Shown here piece after piece: positions 31,461 to 40,931 of a stretch of DNA of 64,000 nucleotides. Each line of letters begins with the position of its first letter. The first letter of the stretch is position 1. The translations under genes were made by a program, and so were the position numbers. The notes under the pieces are model-generated. The model was not told where the DNA came from. It did not search any database and saw nothing but the letters and a program-made list of their open reading frames with translations. Location of the stretch: contig NZ_JOHO01000052.1 of assembly GCF_000719705.1 (NCBI RefSeq), forward strand, positions 9,397-73,396. The letters are read 5' to 3'. This DNA comes from Streptomyces sp. NRRL S-350. GTDB taxonomy: Bacteria; Actinomycetota; Actinomycetes; Streptomycetales; Streptomycetaceae.

Positions 31461-32279
31461 ATGACCACCCCCCGCCCCACCTCGGCCTTCCACGCGGCCA
31501 ACACCGACCCCGCGGTCACCGAGCGGCTGACCGCCGCCCTGGACGTCCAGGCCGCCAACGCCGGGGTGCGGCGGTTGCGCGCGTGGGCGCACGACCGCCT
31601 CGCCGCGCGCCCCGGTGAGCGGGCGCTGGACGTCGGTTCCGGCACCGGCTCGGAGACCCGGGTGCTGGCGGCGGCCGTCGCCCCGGGCGGCACCGCGACC
31701 GGCCTCGAACCCAACGCCGGGCTGCGCGCCGTCGCCGAGCGGCGCGCCGCCGAGGCCGGCAGCCCGGCCCGCTTCCTGGACGGCGACGCGCTCGCACTGC
31801 CGCTGCCCGACGCCGACGCGGACGTGGTCTGGTGCGAGCGCGTCCTGCAGCACCTGACCGATCCGGCCCGGGCCGTCGCCGAGATCGCCCGGGTGCTGCG
31901 CCCGGGCGGGCGGGTCGCCCTGCTCGACACCGACTGGGCCACCTTCGTCCTCCACCCGGCCGCCCCGGAGATCCGCCCCGCGCTGGCCGCCGTCACCCAG
32001 GCCACCGCCGCCACCCCGGACGCCGGGCGGCGCCTGGCGGGCTGGCTGGCCGATGCGGGTCTGGCCGTCGACGAGCTCGGCTCCGACGTCCTCCTGCACG
32101 ACCCGCGGACCGTGAGCGAGCCGATCGTGCGCGGGCTCGGCGCGGCGGCCCTGCGGCGGGGTCTGCTCACCGAGGAGCAGTGCGACCGGCTCTACGCCGA
32201 CCTCGAGGCCGCCGCCGGACGGGGCGCCTTCCACCTGTCGGTGACGATGTTCGCCGTCATCGCCCACCGGCCCCGCTGA
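31461..32279 (+). CDS. Class I SAM-dependent methyltransferase
   Basis: This 272-aa protein has a Rossmann methyltransferase domain: motif I 'ALDVGSGTGSETRVLA' (about residues 52-67), acidic motif II 'ATGLEPNAG', and 'VWCERVLQHLTDPARAV' as motif post I, followed by 'VLRPGGRVALLDTDW'. It resembles UbiE/COQ5-type enzymes with small-molecule substrates. The start follows GGAGAGCCCG. It is monocistronic, with a terminator after it. Confidence 0.9.
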   Translation: MTTPRPTSAFHAANTDPAVTERLTAALDVQAANAGVRRLRAWAHDRLAARPGERALDVGSGTGSETRVLAAAVAPGGTATGLEPNAGLRAVAERRAAEAGSPARFLDGDALALPLPDADADVVWCERVLQHLTDPARAVAEIARVLRPGGRVALLDTDWATFVLHPAAPEIRPALAAVTQATAATPDAGRRLAGWLADAGLAVDELGSDVLLHDPRTVSEPIVRGLGAAALRRGLLTEEQCDRLYADLEAAAGRGAFHLSVTMFAVIAHRPR

Positions 32280-32281
32280 CG

Positions 32282-32321
32282 CCCCGCTCCCCTCCCCGGC
32301 CGTCCTCCGGGGGAAGCGGGG
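32282..32321 (+). terminator. Imperfect GC hairpin terminator
   Basis: CCCCGCT (32282-32288) pairs with AGCGGGG (32315-32321), with further inner pairing, right after the methyltransferase stop. Confidence 0.5.
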
Positions 32322-32450
32322 GCACGCACGGAACGGACAGGTGGCCGATTCACCCGGATGGAGTAGTTTTGTCGTGCTCCGCCCGCCGTACTCTCGCTTC
32401 CGGCAGACCATCGAAGGACCGTGCGTGCGGGCCACCCAGGCGATGAGGTG

Positions 32451-32657
32451 ATGGACATGCAGCAACCGTTGAGCGGAGACATGCCGGAGTCGGCTTCCGA
32501 AGTCCAGCGACAGCTCTACACCGGATCGGAGCGCCCCTTCGACCCGGAGGACCTCGTGATGGCGTCGGGCCGCGACGTCACCCCCAGCCGCCTCTCCTGG
32601 GCGAGGCAGCAGATCGAGCAGAAGGGCGCCGCGGCCCTGGAGCGCTACCTCCCCTGA
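32451..32657 (+). CDS. Conserved small protein
   Basis: This 68-aa protein ([20 protein letters not shown]...) resembles small conserved streptomycete proteins with the run '[15 protein letters not shown]' and a C-terminal '[10 protein letters not shown]'. The start may be ATG 32451 or 32457. It is helical and soluble, with function unknown. An AT-richer spot (GGAGTAGTTTTGT, near 32360) may mark its promoter. Confidence 0.6.
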   Translation: MDMQQPLSGDMPESASEVQRQLYTGSERPFDPEDLVMASGRDVTPSRLSWARQQIEQKGAAALERYLP

Positions 32658-32815
32658 CCCGAGCCCACCCCGCCCGGAGGACCCGGCCCCCGCCGGGCCC
32701 CGGGCGGGCCCCGCCAGGAGCTGCGCGGGCCCCGGCGGGGGCGGCGCGGGGGCGGCGCCGGATGGCACACCCGTGCCCCGGTCGACTGTCAGTGCCGGTG
32801 GCGATGATGCTGCCC

Positions 32816-34888
32816 ATGAACGACGCCGCTCTGCTCACCCCCGGCGACTACGCCGACGCCGTCACGGCCGCCGTCCGGGCCTCCGCCGCCTACTACACCG
32901 ACGGGGGCACCCCGCTCGGCGACGACGAGTACGACGCCCTGCTGCGCGCCATCGCGGCCTACGAGGAGGCGCACCCGGGCGAGGCGCTGCCGGACTCCCC
33001 GACCGGGAAGGTCGCCGGCGGCGCGGTCGAGGGCGACGTGCCGCACAGCGTGCCGATGCTGTCGCTGGACAACGTCTTCTCGGCCGAGGAGCTCGCGGAG
33101 TGGGCGGCCGGGCTGGAGCGGCGGCTGGGCCGACCGGTGGCCGCCTGGTGCGTGGAGCCGAAGCTGGACGGCCTGGCGGTGGCCGCCCGCTACCGCGCCG
33201 GGCGCCTGCAGCGGCTGATCACCCGCGGTGACGGCCTCGCCGGCGAGGACATCAGCCACGCCGCGGACGCCGTGCTGGGCCTGCCCGCCGCGCTCGCCGA
33301 GCCCGTGGACGTCGAGCTGCGCGGTGAAGTCCTGCTCACCCGCGAGCAGTTCGAGCACGCCAACGAGGTGCGCACCGCCCACGGTGCCGTCCCCTTCGCC
33401 AATCCGCGCAACGGCGCCGCCGGCACCCTGCGCGCCAAGGACCGCCCGTACCGCGTCGAGCTGACCTTCTTCGGCTACGACGCCGTGGGGCTCGACGACG
33501 ACCTGCCCCACAGCGCCCTCCTGGAGCGCCTGGCCGCCCTGGGGGCCAACACCGCCGCCGCCACGGCCGCCCGCCCGCTGCGCTGCGCCACGCTGGCGGA
33601 GGCCCAGCAGCGCATCGAGGAGATCGCCGCGCTGCGCCCGGCCCTGCCGTTCGGCATCGACGGTGTCGTGGTCAAGGCGGACTCCGCCGCCGACCAGCGG
33701 GACGCCGGGTCCGGCTCGCGCGCGCCGCGCTGGGCGGTGGCCCGCAAGCTCGCCGCCGAGCACAAGGTCACCCGGCTGCTCGACGTCGAGTGGAACGTCG
33801 GGCGCACCGGCATCATCGCCCCGCGCGCGGTCCTCGAACCCGTCGTCATCGACGGCGTCACCGTCACCTACGCCACCCTGCACAACCCCGCCGACATCAC
33901 CCGGCGCGGCCTGATGCTCGGCGACCAGGTGTTCGTGTACCGCGCCGGCGACGTCATCCCGCGCGTCGAGGCCCCGCTCGTCGACGAGCGCACCGGCGAC
34001 GAACGGCCCATCGTCTTCCCCGGGTCCTGCCCCCGCTGCGGCGACGCCATCGACACCACCGAGCAGCGCTGGCGCTGCGCCCGGGGCCGCAACTGCCAGG
34101 CCGTCGCCTCGGTGATCTACGCGGCGGGCCGCGACCAGCTCGACATCGAGGGCCTGGGCGGCACCCGCGCCGTCCAGCTGGTCGAAGCCGGGCTGGTCAC
34201 CGACCTCGCCGACCTGTTCTCCCTCACCCGTGAGCAGCTGCTGGCCCTGGAGCGGATGGGCGACACCAGCACCGACAACCTGCTCGCCGCGATCGAGACC
34301 GCCCGCAGCCGTCCGCTCAACCGGGTCTTCTGCGCGCTCGGTGTGCGCGGCACCGGGCGCACCATGTCGCGCCGCATCGCCGCGCACTTCGGGTCGATGG
34401 CCGCGATCCGTGCCGCCGACGCCGACACCCTGGCGGCGGTGGACGGCATCGGCGCGGAGAAGGCCCGGGTCATCGTCGCCGAACTCGCCGAACTGGCACC
34501 GCTCCTGGACCGGCTCGCGGCCCGCGGCGTGGGCACCACCGTCACCGCGCCCCGGGCCCCCGCCACGGCGGGCGCCCGGGCCGACGGCGACGCGCCGCGG
34601 GCGGAGGCGGCCCCAGCCGCAGCCGCGGCCGGGCCGCTCGCGGGCGAGGCCGTCGTCGTCACCGGCAGCATGACCGGCCCGCTGGCCGCGCTGTCCCGCA
34701 ACGAGATGAACGAGCTGATCGAGCGCGCCGGCGGCAAGGCGTCCTCGTCCGTCTCCAAGCGCACCACCCTGCTCGTCGCCGGCGAGAAGGCCGGCTCCAA
34801 GCGGGCCAGGGCCGAGGAGCTGGGCGTCCGGATCGTCACCCCCGACGACTTCGCCGTCCTCGTCGCCGACCACCTGCCCGAGGTCTGA
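32816..34888 (+). CDS. ligA: NAD-dependent DNA ligase LigA
   Basis: This 690-aa ligase is complete. It has domain Ia ([17 protein letters not shown], residues 26-42) and adenylation domain with nucleophile Lys116 in EPKLDG. An OB domain, a four-Cys zinc finger ([20 protein letters not shown]), HhH motifs ([14 protein letters not shown]) and a C-terminal BRCT domain ([11 protein letters not shown]) complete the chain. It seals DNA nicks using NAD+. The Ala-rich linker before BRCT (about residues 590-612) is longer than usual. Streptomycetes often carry an extra LigA, and no replication genes are near, so this is likely the secondary copy. Alternative ATGs exist at 32804 and 32807. Confidence 0.92.
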   Translation: MNDAALLTPGDYADAVTAAVRASAAYYTDGGTPLGDDEYDALLRAIAAYEEAHPGEALPDSPTGKVAGGAVEGDVPHSVPMLSLDNVFSAEELAEWAAGLERRLGRPVAAWCVEPKLDGLAVAARYRAGRLQRLITRGDGLAGEDISHAADAVLGLPAALAEPVDVELRGEVLLTREQFEHANEVRTAHGAVPFANPRNGAAGTLRAKDRPYRVELTFFGYDAVGLDDDLPHSALLERLAALGANTAAATAARPLRCATLAEAQQRIEEIAALRPALPFGIDGVVVKADSAADQRDAGSGSRAPRWAVARKLAAEHKVTRLLDVEWNVGRTGIIAPRAVLEPVVIDGVTVTYATLHNPADITRRGLMLGDQVFVYRAGDVIPRVEAPLVDERTGDERPIVFPGSCPRCGDAIDTTEQRWRCARGRNCQAVASVIYAAGRDQLDIEGLGGTRAVQLVEAGLVTDLADLFSLTREQLLALERMGDTSTDNLLAAIETARSRPLNRVFCALGVRGTGRTMSRRIAAHFGSMAAIRAADADTLAAVDGIGAEKARVIVAELAELAPLLDRLAARGVGTTVTAPRAPATAGARADGDAPRAEAAPAAAAAGPLAGEAVVVTGSMTGPLAALSRNEMNELIERAGGKASSSVSKRTTLLVAGEKAGSKRARAEELGVRIVTPDDFAVLVADHLPEV

Positions 34889-35044
34889 CCCGTCCGACGC
34901 CAGGGGCCCGCGCCCGGGGGCGGCGGAACCTCGGCGGCGGCGCCCCCGGGGGAACCGGCGGCGCCCCGGGGAACCGCGGGGAGTCGATCACCGTCTCCCT
35001 GACGATGGCTCAGGTGCGGGCAGGCAGTTCCACGGGGGGTGGAC

Positions 35045-35653
35045 ATGTCGGGTGACAAGGTCGTCTGGTCGGTGCTCGGCTTCGTCGGGGCGGCCGCGGG
35101 GGTGGCCGTCCTGGTCGGTGTGGTGCTCAGGACGCGGCTGCGGGCGCGGACCCTGGCGCGGGGGCTGACGGCGTGGGCCGAGTGCCTGGAGACCTACGTC
35201 GCGGTGGAGACGAGGGGGGCGGGGACCGAGCGGCGCACCTTCACCGAGCGGCACGTGATCCTCGGGTTCCGCACCCCGGACGGCCTGGACGTCCGGTTCC
35301 GCGACAGGTCGGGTGTGCCCCGCGTGGTGGGCGACCGGGTACGGGTGCGCTACCTGCCCGAGCGGCCCCAGGGGACGGTGACGCCCGCCGACCGGCACCC
35401 GTCCGGGCTCACCCCCGGGCTGGTCGCGGGCGCCGTCTGTGCCCTGGTGGTCGTCGGCGTCGGCGTGGCCTGCGCCGTCCTCGGCCTCCAGGGCCCGACC
35501 GGGGAGGCGGGCGGCGCCACCACGCCGACGCCGCTGACCTCCAGCCGCCCGGGGTGGGGGCCCGGCGGCAAGCCCACCTCCTTCGTCTGCACCGACGACG
35601 ACGGCCCGCACTGCATCGACGACAAGATCGCCAGCCTGTTCCCCCGGCACTGA
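35045..35653 (+). CDS. DUF3592-like membrane protein
   Basis: This 202-aa protein has two membrane helices (VLGFVGAAAGVAVLVGVVL at the N-terminus; LVAGAVCALVVVGVGVACAV about residues 120-140) flanking a beta-rich domain (VILGFRTPDGLDVRFRD, GDRVRVRYLPERPQG) typical of DUF3592. The C-terminal tail is extracytoplasmic, with two cysteines (FVCTDDDGPHCIDD). A GGGGGGT site precedes ATG 35045. Function is unknown. Confidence 0.65.
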   Translation: MSGDKVVWSVLGFVGAAAGVAVLVGVVLRTRLRARTLARGLTAWAECLETYVAVETRGAGTERRTFTERHVILGFRTPDGLDVRFRDRSGVPRVVGDRVRVRYLPERPQGTVTPADRHPSGLTPGLVAGAVCALVVVGVGVACAVLGLQGPTGEAGGATTPTPLTSSRPGWGPGGKPTSFVCTDDDGPHCIDDKIASLFPRH

Positions 35654-35864
35654 AAGCCCCGCGACGGGCCCGACGGGTGACGCTCGCCCGGGTCGGCGGG
35701 CGGCGCGACGGTGCGCGGATGCCCGCGTGCCGATACTGCGAGCTTGGAACCCACCCGCAGGCCTTCCCCTGCCGGGTGTCGCCGCCGTCCTGCGGGTGTC
35801 GCCGCGGCGGGAAACGGGGCGGAGGTCCCCTGACGGGGCGCCGGCCGCTCGGCCCGGACACGCC

Positions 35865-35900
35865 GCAGGGGCGGAAGTCGACTACGACTTCCGCCCCTGC
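35865..35900 (-). terminator. 16-bp hairpin after the tRNA gene
   Basis: Bases 35865-35880 pair perfectly with 35885-35900 around ACTA. On the minus strand it follows the tRNA 3' end by 4 bases, as expected for its terminator. Confidence 0.7.
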
Positions 35901-35904
35901 GAGT

Positions 35905-35976
35905 TGGAGCGCCGGGCCCGAATCGAACGAACCCCTCCCACTGAAAGTGGGCGTGCTACCGCTGCACCACCGACGC
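35905..35976 (-). tRNA. tRNA-Glu(UUC)-like gene
   Basis: The reverse strand of 35905-35976 folds as a tRNA with encoded CCA. The acceptor is GCGTCGG/CCGGCGC (one G-U) and the D arm is GTGC/GCAC. The anticodon loop is CTTTCAG (anticodon UUC, bases 35943-35945 on the plus strand) on a 4-bp plus one mismatch stem. The T arm is GTTCG/CGGGC with two G-U pairs and loop TTCGATT. The variable region is 3 nt and the discriminator is U, not the usual G of tRNA-Glu. It is a normal-order gene but atypical in the T stem and discriminator. A terminator follows. Confidence 0.75.
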
Positions 35977-36090
35977 CTGCTCCGGCTGGTCCGGACCGCT
36001 TTCGCGTTCCCGTCCTGCCGACAGGAAGAACGTACCAGTCCATGATCGGAAAGAGGAAATCGGCGGCCGCCCGCCCCGGGTGCCACGGCA

Positions 36091-37104
36091 TCAGCCGCCC
36101 GTGGCCGGCGGCCTGGTGGCGGGCGGCCGCCCGTCGCCGTCCTCCCTGGTCCAGGCGCCGACGCCGAGGCGCCCGGTGGTGCCGAGGTCGAGTTCGGGGG
36201 TGACCGTCACGGGGGCCGCGCCCGCAGTGGCGCGGACCCGGACGTAGGGGACGTCCAGCGGGGTGCCGGCCTCGGTGGTGTTGCGCCACACCAGGGTGGC
36301 GCGGGCTCCCTCGCCCGGGCGCAGCGCGATCTCCTGCGGCGGGTCGTCCGCGCCGGTGCCGGTGGCGATCGCGGCGCCGCCGGGCAGCAGCCGTACCCCG
36401 TCGACGGGCCGGCGGTCCGGGTCGAGCAGTTGCAGCGTCGGGTAGCCGTCGAGGGCGACCGTGGCCGTCCCGCAGTTGCGCAGGTGCAGGCCGACCACCC
36501 GCAGGCCCATCGCGGCGTCGCCCTGGTCCGCGTACAGCCGCAGGCCGGAGGCCGGGCAGGGGCCGCCGGGCTGCGGGGCCTCGGCGGTGGGCACGCTGCG
36601 GACCTTGACGATCTTCACCTGGGGTGCGGTGCCCGGTCGGGCGGGGCCGGGCCCGGACAGGTCGAGCCTGCCTTCGGCGGTGGCGCCGGGGGCGAGCGCC
36701 GTGGTGGTCCGCGAGATGGTCGCGGTTCCGCCCGGGTCCGGCGCGGAGAGGCGGAAGTCCACCGTGACGTCGAACGGTTCGGTGCCCGGGTTGGTCACCT
36801 CGTACTCCGCGCAGGCCGGGCCGACGGCGGTGATCCGTACGCCGCCCTGCGCGGGGCCGTCCGGCTGGCGCCCGCTGCCGGGCGCCGGGGCCGGCGGCGC
36901 CCCGCACGGCCCGGTGCCGCCGGCGGGCCCCGCCGATCCGGCCTGCCCCGCGGACCCGGCGGGCCCGGTCGCCGGGGATCCGCAGCCGGCGAGCAGGGCG
37001 GCGGCGAGCGCGGCGAGCGTGACGGCGGCGGCGGCGGTGGCCGTGGCGGGAGGTGCGGGCCGACGGGCCGTCAGCCGACGGGGTGACTGTTCGAACTGGC
37101 GCAT
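36091..37104 (-). CDS. DUF4232 domain lipoprotein
   Basis: This 337-aa protein has a lipoprotein signal peptide with lipobox LLAGC (about residue 41), a long Gly/Pro/Ala linker, and a beta-rich region ending in a DUF4232 domain (GLRLYADQGDAAMGLRVVGL...). Cys pairs (GGPCPASG...HLRNCG) suggest a disulfide. It is predicted to sit on the outer membrane face. It is a second member of the family seen at 9450. It begins shortly after the divergent tRNA/terminator area and has no clear operon partner. Confidence 0.85.
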   Translation of the reverse strand: MRQFEQSPRRLTARRPAPPATATAAAAVTLAALAAALLAGCGSPATGPAGSAGQAGSAGPAGGTGPCGAPPAPAPGSGRQPDGPAQGGVRITAVGPACAEYEVTNPGTEPFDVTVDFRLSAPDPGGTATISRTTTALAPGATAEGRLDLSGPGPARPGTAPQVKIVKVRSVPTAEAPQPGGPCPASGLRLYADQGDAAMGLRVVGLHLRNCGTATVALDGYPTLQLLDPDRRPVDGVRLLPGGAAIATGTGADDPPQEIALRPGEGARATLVWRNTTEAGTPLDVPYVRVRATAGAAPVTVTPELDLGTTGRLGVGAWTREDGDGRPPATRPPATGG

Positions 37105-37200
37105 CGGCCGAGTCGATCACGCTCCGCGCCCGAACGGCTGTGAGCCGGGTCACGGCCCCTGCAACAGCCCTGCCGTGGTCCGGTCCCGCGGGCGCCGAGG

Positions 37201-37773
37201 TCAGGCGCGGGCGGCGTCGATCTTGCCCTGCAGGGCGGTGAGCAGGTCCTTCAGGATGCCGATGGTGACCTCGTCGGCCAGTTCGCCCTCGGCGTCGAAG
37301 CGCTCGTGCGAGCGGAAGGCGACCAGTTCGGGCTTGACTACGACGTCGCTGTCGGTCCAGACGAAGACCTGGCGCAGCGCCAGCTGGGCGCGCACGGAGC
37401 CGAAGTTGGTGGGCGCGGCGCCCATGATCGCGGTGGGCTTGCGGTGCAGCGGCAGGCCCTCGCTCTTGCTCCAGTCGGTGCTCAGCCAGTCCAGGGCGTT
37501 CTTCAGCACGCCGGGGATCGAGTAGTTGAACTCCGGGGTGGCGATCAGCAGGCCGTCGGCGTCGAGCACCTTGCGGCGCAGTTCCTCGACGACGGCGGGG
37601 CGCACGCCCGGGTGGTCGAGGTCGTAGTCGTAGGGCGGGATCTCGCGCAGGCCGTCGTAGATCTCGATCTCCATGCCGGTCGGGTTGAGCGTCCGGGCGG
37701 CGCGCAGCAGGGCGGTGTTGTGCGAGTCGGCGCGCAGCGAGCCGGAGATGGCGAAGACCTTGGCGGGGCTCAT
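37201..37773 (-). CDS. NADPH-dependent FMN reductase
   Basis: This 190-aa flavodoxin-like reductase has the FMN phosphate loop 'GSLRADSHNTALLRAA' (residues 11-26) and the 'ATPEFNYSIPGVLKNALDWL' motif (about 78-97) diagnostic of the SsuE/ArsH/azoreductase-like family. It reduces FMN, quinones or chromate-type acceptors with NAD(P)H. The upstream region has an AT-rich operator-like repeat cluster (37849-37912). Confidence 0.9.
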   Translation of the reverse strand: MSPAKVFAISGSLRADSHNTALLRAARTLNPTGMEIEIYDGLREIPPYDYDLDHPGVRPAVVEELRRKVLDADGLLIATPEFNYSIPGVLKNALDWLSTDWSKSEGLPLHRKPTAIMGAAPTNFGSVRAQLALRQVFVWTDSDVVVKPELVAFRSHERFDAEGELADEVTIGILKDLLTALQGKIDAARA

Positions 37774-37848
37774 GGCGGTTGCTCCTTGCGGCGGTGTGTG
37801 GGTGCGGCTGTTCGGGTTCGCCGTTCGCGGCGTCTCGACACGAGGAAT

Positions 37849-37912
37849 CTAAACGGATCGGTTCAGTTAGTCAACCAGACAGTTCAGTCTTGGATGTGAA
37901 CCGGATCGTCTA
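37849..37912. promoter_or_regulatory. Operator-like repeats upstream of FMN reductase
   Basis: CTAAACGGATCGGTTCAG plus TTAG (37849-37870) is an imperfect palindrome. A related inverted site, TGAACCGGATCGTCTAG, lies near 37896-37912, and GTTAGTCAACCAGACAGTTCAG between them repeats the GTTCAG half site, described here by its parts. The segment is much AT-richer than its surroundings. No regulator gene is adjacent, so a distant regulator (for example HxlR or TetR type) would act here. Confidence 0.45.
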
Positions 37913-38079
37913 GGGCGGTCCCCCGGGACGGACGGGGGCCTGACGCCGGGCGGGCCGCCGCCGCCCTCCCCGGGGCAGCGGCCCGCCGGTCGCGGCCTTC
38001 CCGGAGCAGGACCGGCCCGGCGCCCGCCCGGGCCGAGCCCAGCCGTCCGGGCCGGGCCAGCCGGGGGGCCTGGGGGCCG

Positions 38080-39153
38080 TCAGAGGCGGTCCGCGTCCAG
38101 GACGGCCTGGACGAAGGCGGCGGGCGCCTCCTGGGGCAGGTTGTGGCCGACGTCCGCGAGGGTGCGGTGGAGGTAGGGGCCGGTGAAGTACTGCCGGTAG
38201 GCGGAGCCGTCGCCGGGGGCGGTGAAGGGGTCGCGGCCGGGGTCGAGGGTGACGGTGGGCACGGCGATGCGGGGCCGGGCCGCGAGCCGCTGCTCCACGC
38301 GGTCGTAGCGGCGCTCGCCGTCGGCCAGGCCCAGGCGCCAGCGGTAGTTGTGGACGACGATCGCCGGGTAGTCGGGGTTGTCGAAGGCGGCGGCGGTGCG
38401 GGCGAAGACCGCGTCGTCGAAGGCCCAGGTCGGGGAGACCGTCTCCCACACCAGCCGGCACAGCTCGCGCCGCTTGTCCCGGTCCTCCATGGCGCGGCGG
38501 CCGCGCTCGGTGGCGAAGTAGAACTGGTACCACCAGGTGTGCTCGGCGGCCGGCGCCAGCGGCTCCCGCTGCTTCTCGACGTCGGTGACGAGGTACCCGC
38601 TGACCGACACCAGCGCCTTGACCCGCTCGGGCCACAGCGCGGCGACGATGTCGGCGGTGCGCGAGCCCCAGTCGAAGCCGGCCAGCACGGCCCGCCCGAT
38701 CCCCAGCGCGTCCATCAGGGCGACGACGTCCAGGGCGACGGCCGCCTGCTGCGCGTTGCGGGGCGTGCGGGCGGACAGGAAGCGCGTCGTGCCGTGTCCG
38801 CGCAGGTAGGGGACGATGACGCGGTAGCCCTGGGCGGCGAGCAGCGGGGCGGCGTCGACGTAGCTGTGGATGTCGTACGGCCAGCCGTGCAGGCAGATGA
38901 CGGCGGGGCCGTCCGCCGGCCCGTCCTCGGCGTAGCCGACGTCCAGGAGTCCGGCGCGGACCTGGGCCTGCCGGGCGAAGCCGGTGCGCCCGGCCGGGGT
39001 TGCGCCCGGCGCGACCTCCGGTGCCGGAGCCGCCGGGGCCGGGGCTGGGGGCGCGGGGGCGGCCTGCGCGGACTGGGGCAGGGCGGCCAGGGACAGGGCG
39101 GTCGTGCCCGCCCCGAATCCGACGGCCTTGGCGAAGGTGCGCCTGTCGATCAT
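38080..39153 (-). CDS. Tat-exported alpha/beta hydrolase, epoxide hydrolase-like
   Basis: This 357-aa protein has a twin-arginine signal (MIDRRTFAKAVGFGAGTTAL) and an Ala/Pro linker. Its hydrolase domain has oxyanion HGWP (about residue 103), nucleophile Asp in 'AGFDWGSRTA', and catalytic His in 'ADVGHNLPQEAP'. The Asp nucleophile marks the epoxide hydrolase/dehalogenase branch. GGAGGAACCAGC precedes ATG 39153. It is predicted to be secreted folded, which is unusual for this class. Confidence 0.87.
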   Translation of the reverse strand: MIDRRTFAKAVGFGAGTTALSLAALPQSAQAAPAPPAPAPAAPAPEVAPGATPAGRTGFARQAQVRAGLLDVGYAEDGPADGPAVICLHGWPYDIHSYVDAAPLLAAQGYRVIVPYLRGHGTTRFLSARTPRNAQQAAVALDVVALMDALGIGRAVLAGFDWGSRTADIVAALWPERVKALVSVSGYLVTDVEKQREPLAPAAEHTWWYQFYFATERGRRAMEDRDKRRELCRLVWETVSPTWAFDDAVFARTAAAFDNPDYPAIVVHNYRWRLGLADGERRYDRVEQRLAARPRIAVPTVTLDPGRDPFTAPGDGSAYRQYFTGPYLHRTLADVGHNLPQEAPAAFVQAVLDADRL

Positions 39154-39331
39154 GCTGGTTCCTCCGTGGTGCTGTGGCGTCGGCCGGTGCCGGGGACCGG
39201 CGGCCGGCACCACCCACTGTGGTCCGCGGAACGGTCCGGCACATCAGTCACTTGACGCTCAGTCACCGAGGCGGGCTACTGCACCGCGCCGCCGCCGGTC
39301 GGGGGCCGGAGGCGTTCGACCGGCGGCGGCG

Positions 39332-39397
39332 CCCGAAGCCCCGCCGCCCCGCCCCGCCCTCCTGTCGGGGGCGGTGGCGGGGCGGCGGGGCTTCGGG
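39332..39397. terminator. Very long 22-bp perfect hairpin
   Basis: Bases 39332-39353 pair perfectly with 39376-39397 around a 22-nt loop. It lies just downstream of infA (minus strand) and upstream of the hydrolase, and probably terminates infA transcription. Confidence 0.7.
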
Positions 39398-39421
39398 GCG
39401 GTACCGGGCGGCGGGAACGCG

Positions 39422-39646
39422 CTATGACCGGTAGCGGTAGCGGATCCGGCCGCGGGTGAGGTCGTAGGGGCTGAGCTCCACGAGCACCCGGTCGTGCGGG
39501 AGGATCTTGATGTGGTTCTTGCGGACCTTGCCGCTGATGTGGGCGAGCACGATGTGCCCGTTGGGGAGTTCCACCTTGAACGTGGCATTGCGCATGCACT
39601 CGGTGACGGTGCCTTCGACTTCGATGCCGTCTGCGGTCTTGGCCAT
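39422..39646 (-). CDS. infA: Translation initiation factor IF-1
   Basis: This 74-aa S1-type OB-fold protein has '[20 protein letters not shown]', '[20 protein letters not shown]' and the signature '[17 protein letters not shown]'. It binds the ribosomal A site during initiation. GAGGTGAG lies upstream. It is not in the ribosomal protein operon where streptomycetes keep the main infA, so this is probably the second, accessory copy. It may be used under stress. Confidence 0.92.
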   Translation of the reverse strand: MAKTADGIEVEGTVTECMRNATFKVELPNGHIVLAHISGKVRKNHIKILPHDRVLVELSPYDLTRGRIRYRYRS

Positions 39647-39746
39647 GGCTCTCACCTCTTTCTCTCGGGGGTCGGTGCGGTCTTCGGGGACTGCGGGGCG
39701 GGAAGTGCGGGGTGGGGACTGCGGGTCGGGATTGCGTGGCGGGGCG

Positions 39747-40541
39747 TCAGCGGCGGACGAGTTCCAGGGTGCTGCCCGTACGGCGGGCGCCGATGCCCTC
39801 GAAGAGGGCGGTGGCGGCCGTGTTGGACTCCGTCACCTCGGCCCAGGCCGCAGCGGTGCCGCAGCGGTGCAGCCCGTCCAGGGCGTGGGCCAGCAGGGCC
39901 CGGGCGATGCCGCGGCGCTGCCGGTCGGCCCGGACGGCGAGCAGGCCGATCCGGGGGCGGGTCGGCGGGGCCACCCGCACCAGCCCCACGTAGTGGCCGT
40001 CCTGCCGCGCCACCGCGTACCGGGAGGGGTCGAGCACGGTGGTGCCCGCCGGGCGCGGCAGCACCTGGGCCGGCATGGACGACCAGCCGGGGCCGGCCTC
40101 GACCTCCTCGCGGATGACGAGGTCCAGGGCGCGCAGCGGGCCCTCCTGCGCCTCGCCGGCGGGCACGATGGTCACGCCCGCCGGGGGCCGTACCGTGCCG
40201 AGGCCGGTGGTCTGCGGGTCGGTGGGCACGAGGTAGCACCGTTCGCGGCGTACGGCCGTGAAGCCGGTGCGCTGCCAGGCGGCCGTCGTGTCGTGGTCGG
40301 CCTCGTCGGTGAGGGTGTGCAGCGGTTCGGGCAGGTCGGCCGAGATCGCGGCGGCGATGCGGGCGAAGGCCTCGCCGTGCCACGCGTCGACGCTGACGAA
40401 GAGTCGCCCGTCGGGGCGGCGTGAGGCGTCGCCGGTGCCGACCACGAGGTCGTCCTGCACGGCGTGCCACCGGGTGTCCGAGATCCGGGTGACCACGAGT
40501 GCGTGGCCGTCGGCGCCCGGGATGGGATGCGGAGCGGTCAT
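39747..40541 (-). CDS. GNAT family N-acetyltransferase
   Basis: This 264-aa protein has a C-terminal GNAT domain with acetyl-CoA motif A '[20 protein letters not shown]' (about residues 195-214) and '[20 protein letters not shown]' as motif B. The N-terminal 110 residues are a degenerate second GNAT-like half. The substrate is unknown. ATG 40541 follows AAGGACGACACC. A 17-codon ORF with a strong ribosome binding site lies 53 bases upstream. Confidence 0.85.
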   Translation of the reverse strand: MTAPHPIPGADGHALVVTRISDTRWHAVQDDLVVGTGDASRRPDGRLFVSVDAWHGEAFARIAAAISADLPEPLHTLTDEADHDTTAAWQRTGFTAVRRERCYLVPTDPQTTGLGTVRPPAGVTIVPAGEAQEGPLRALDLVIREEVEAGPGWSSMPAQVLPRPAGTTVLDPSRYAVARQDGHYVGLVRVAPPTRPRIGLLAVRADRQRRGIARALLAHALDGLHRCGTAAAWAEVTESNTAATALFEGIGARRTGSTLELVRR

Positions 40542-40594
40542 GGTGTCGTCCTTGGGGAGTGCCTGGTCTGAGGCGCTCCCTGGCGACACCTACG

Positions 40595-40648
40595 TCACCC
40601 GCCCACCGTGACGGAAAGGGGGAGCACCCATACGGATACGGCCTTCAT
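40595..40648 (-). CDS. Possible 17-aa leader peptide upstream of GNAT
   Basis: ATG 40648 has an ideal GAGGAGGTGAGACCC site and encodes MKAVSVWVLPLSVTVGG before a stop, 53 bases ahead of the GNAT start. The ORF has a hydrophobic end and could be a regulatory leader peptide or a small membrane peptide. No attenuator hairpin is evident between it and the GNAT gene. Confidence 0.35.
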   Translation of the reverse strand: MKAVSVWVLPLSVTVGG

Positions 40649-40848
40649 GGGTCTCACCTCCTCGCGTTCTTGCACGGCTGCGCAGACGGTAGCAGCCGGT
40701 GGTGTGCCCGGCCAACCGATATACGGCCGCGCCGGTCGCCGGTCCCCGGCCCCCAGGCGGGCGGCGCCGGCGGGCGGCGGCAGCCGGGGCTGTCCGCAGG
40801 GTGAGACGCCCCGTCCCACGCCGGCGGGTTTCTGCCAGCATTCCGGGC

Positions 40849-40905
40849 ATGCAGCAGCAGCTGATTACCAGCGGCGGCGTGCCGGCACCGCGCCGGGAGG
40901 AGTGA
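40849..40905 (+). CDS. Putative 18-aa leader peptide
   Basis: ATG 40849 opens an 18-codon frame, MQQQLITSGGVPAPRREE, whose stop overlaps a GGAGG stretch. It sits 26 bases ahead of an intrinsic terminator and 101 bases ahead of an ACT-domain gene. This is the order of a ribosome-mediated attenuator. The QQQ run could sense glutamine. An upstream ribosome binding site is weak. Confidence 0.4.
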   Translation: MQQQLITSGGVPAPRREE

Positions 40906-40931
40906 CCCTCCCCGGCCCCCGCCCGCACGCA

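Noticed and set aside
32789..34873. 694-aa minus-strand ORF over ligA
   Set aside because: Shadow frame of ligA, which has all ligase motifs on the plus strand.
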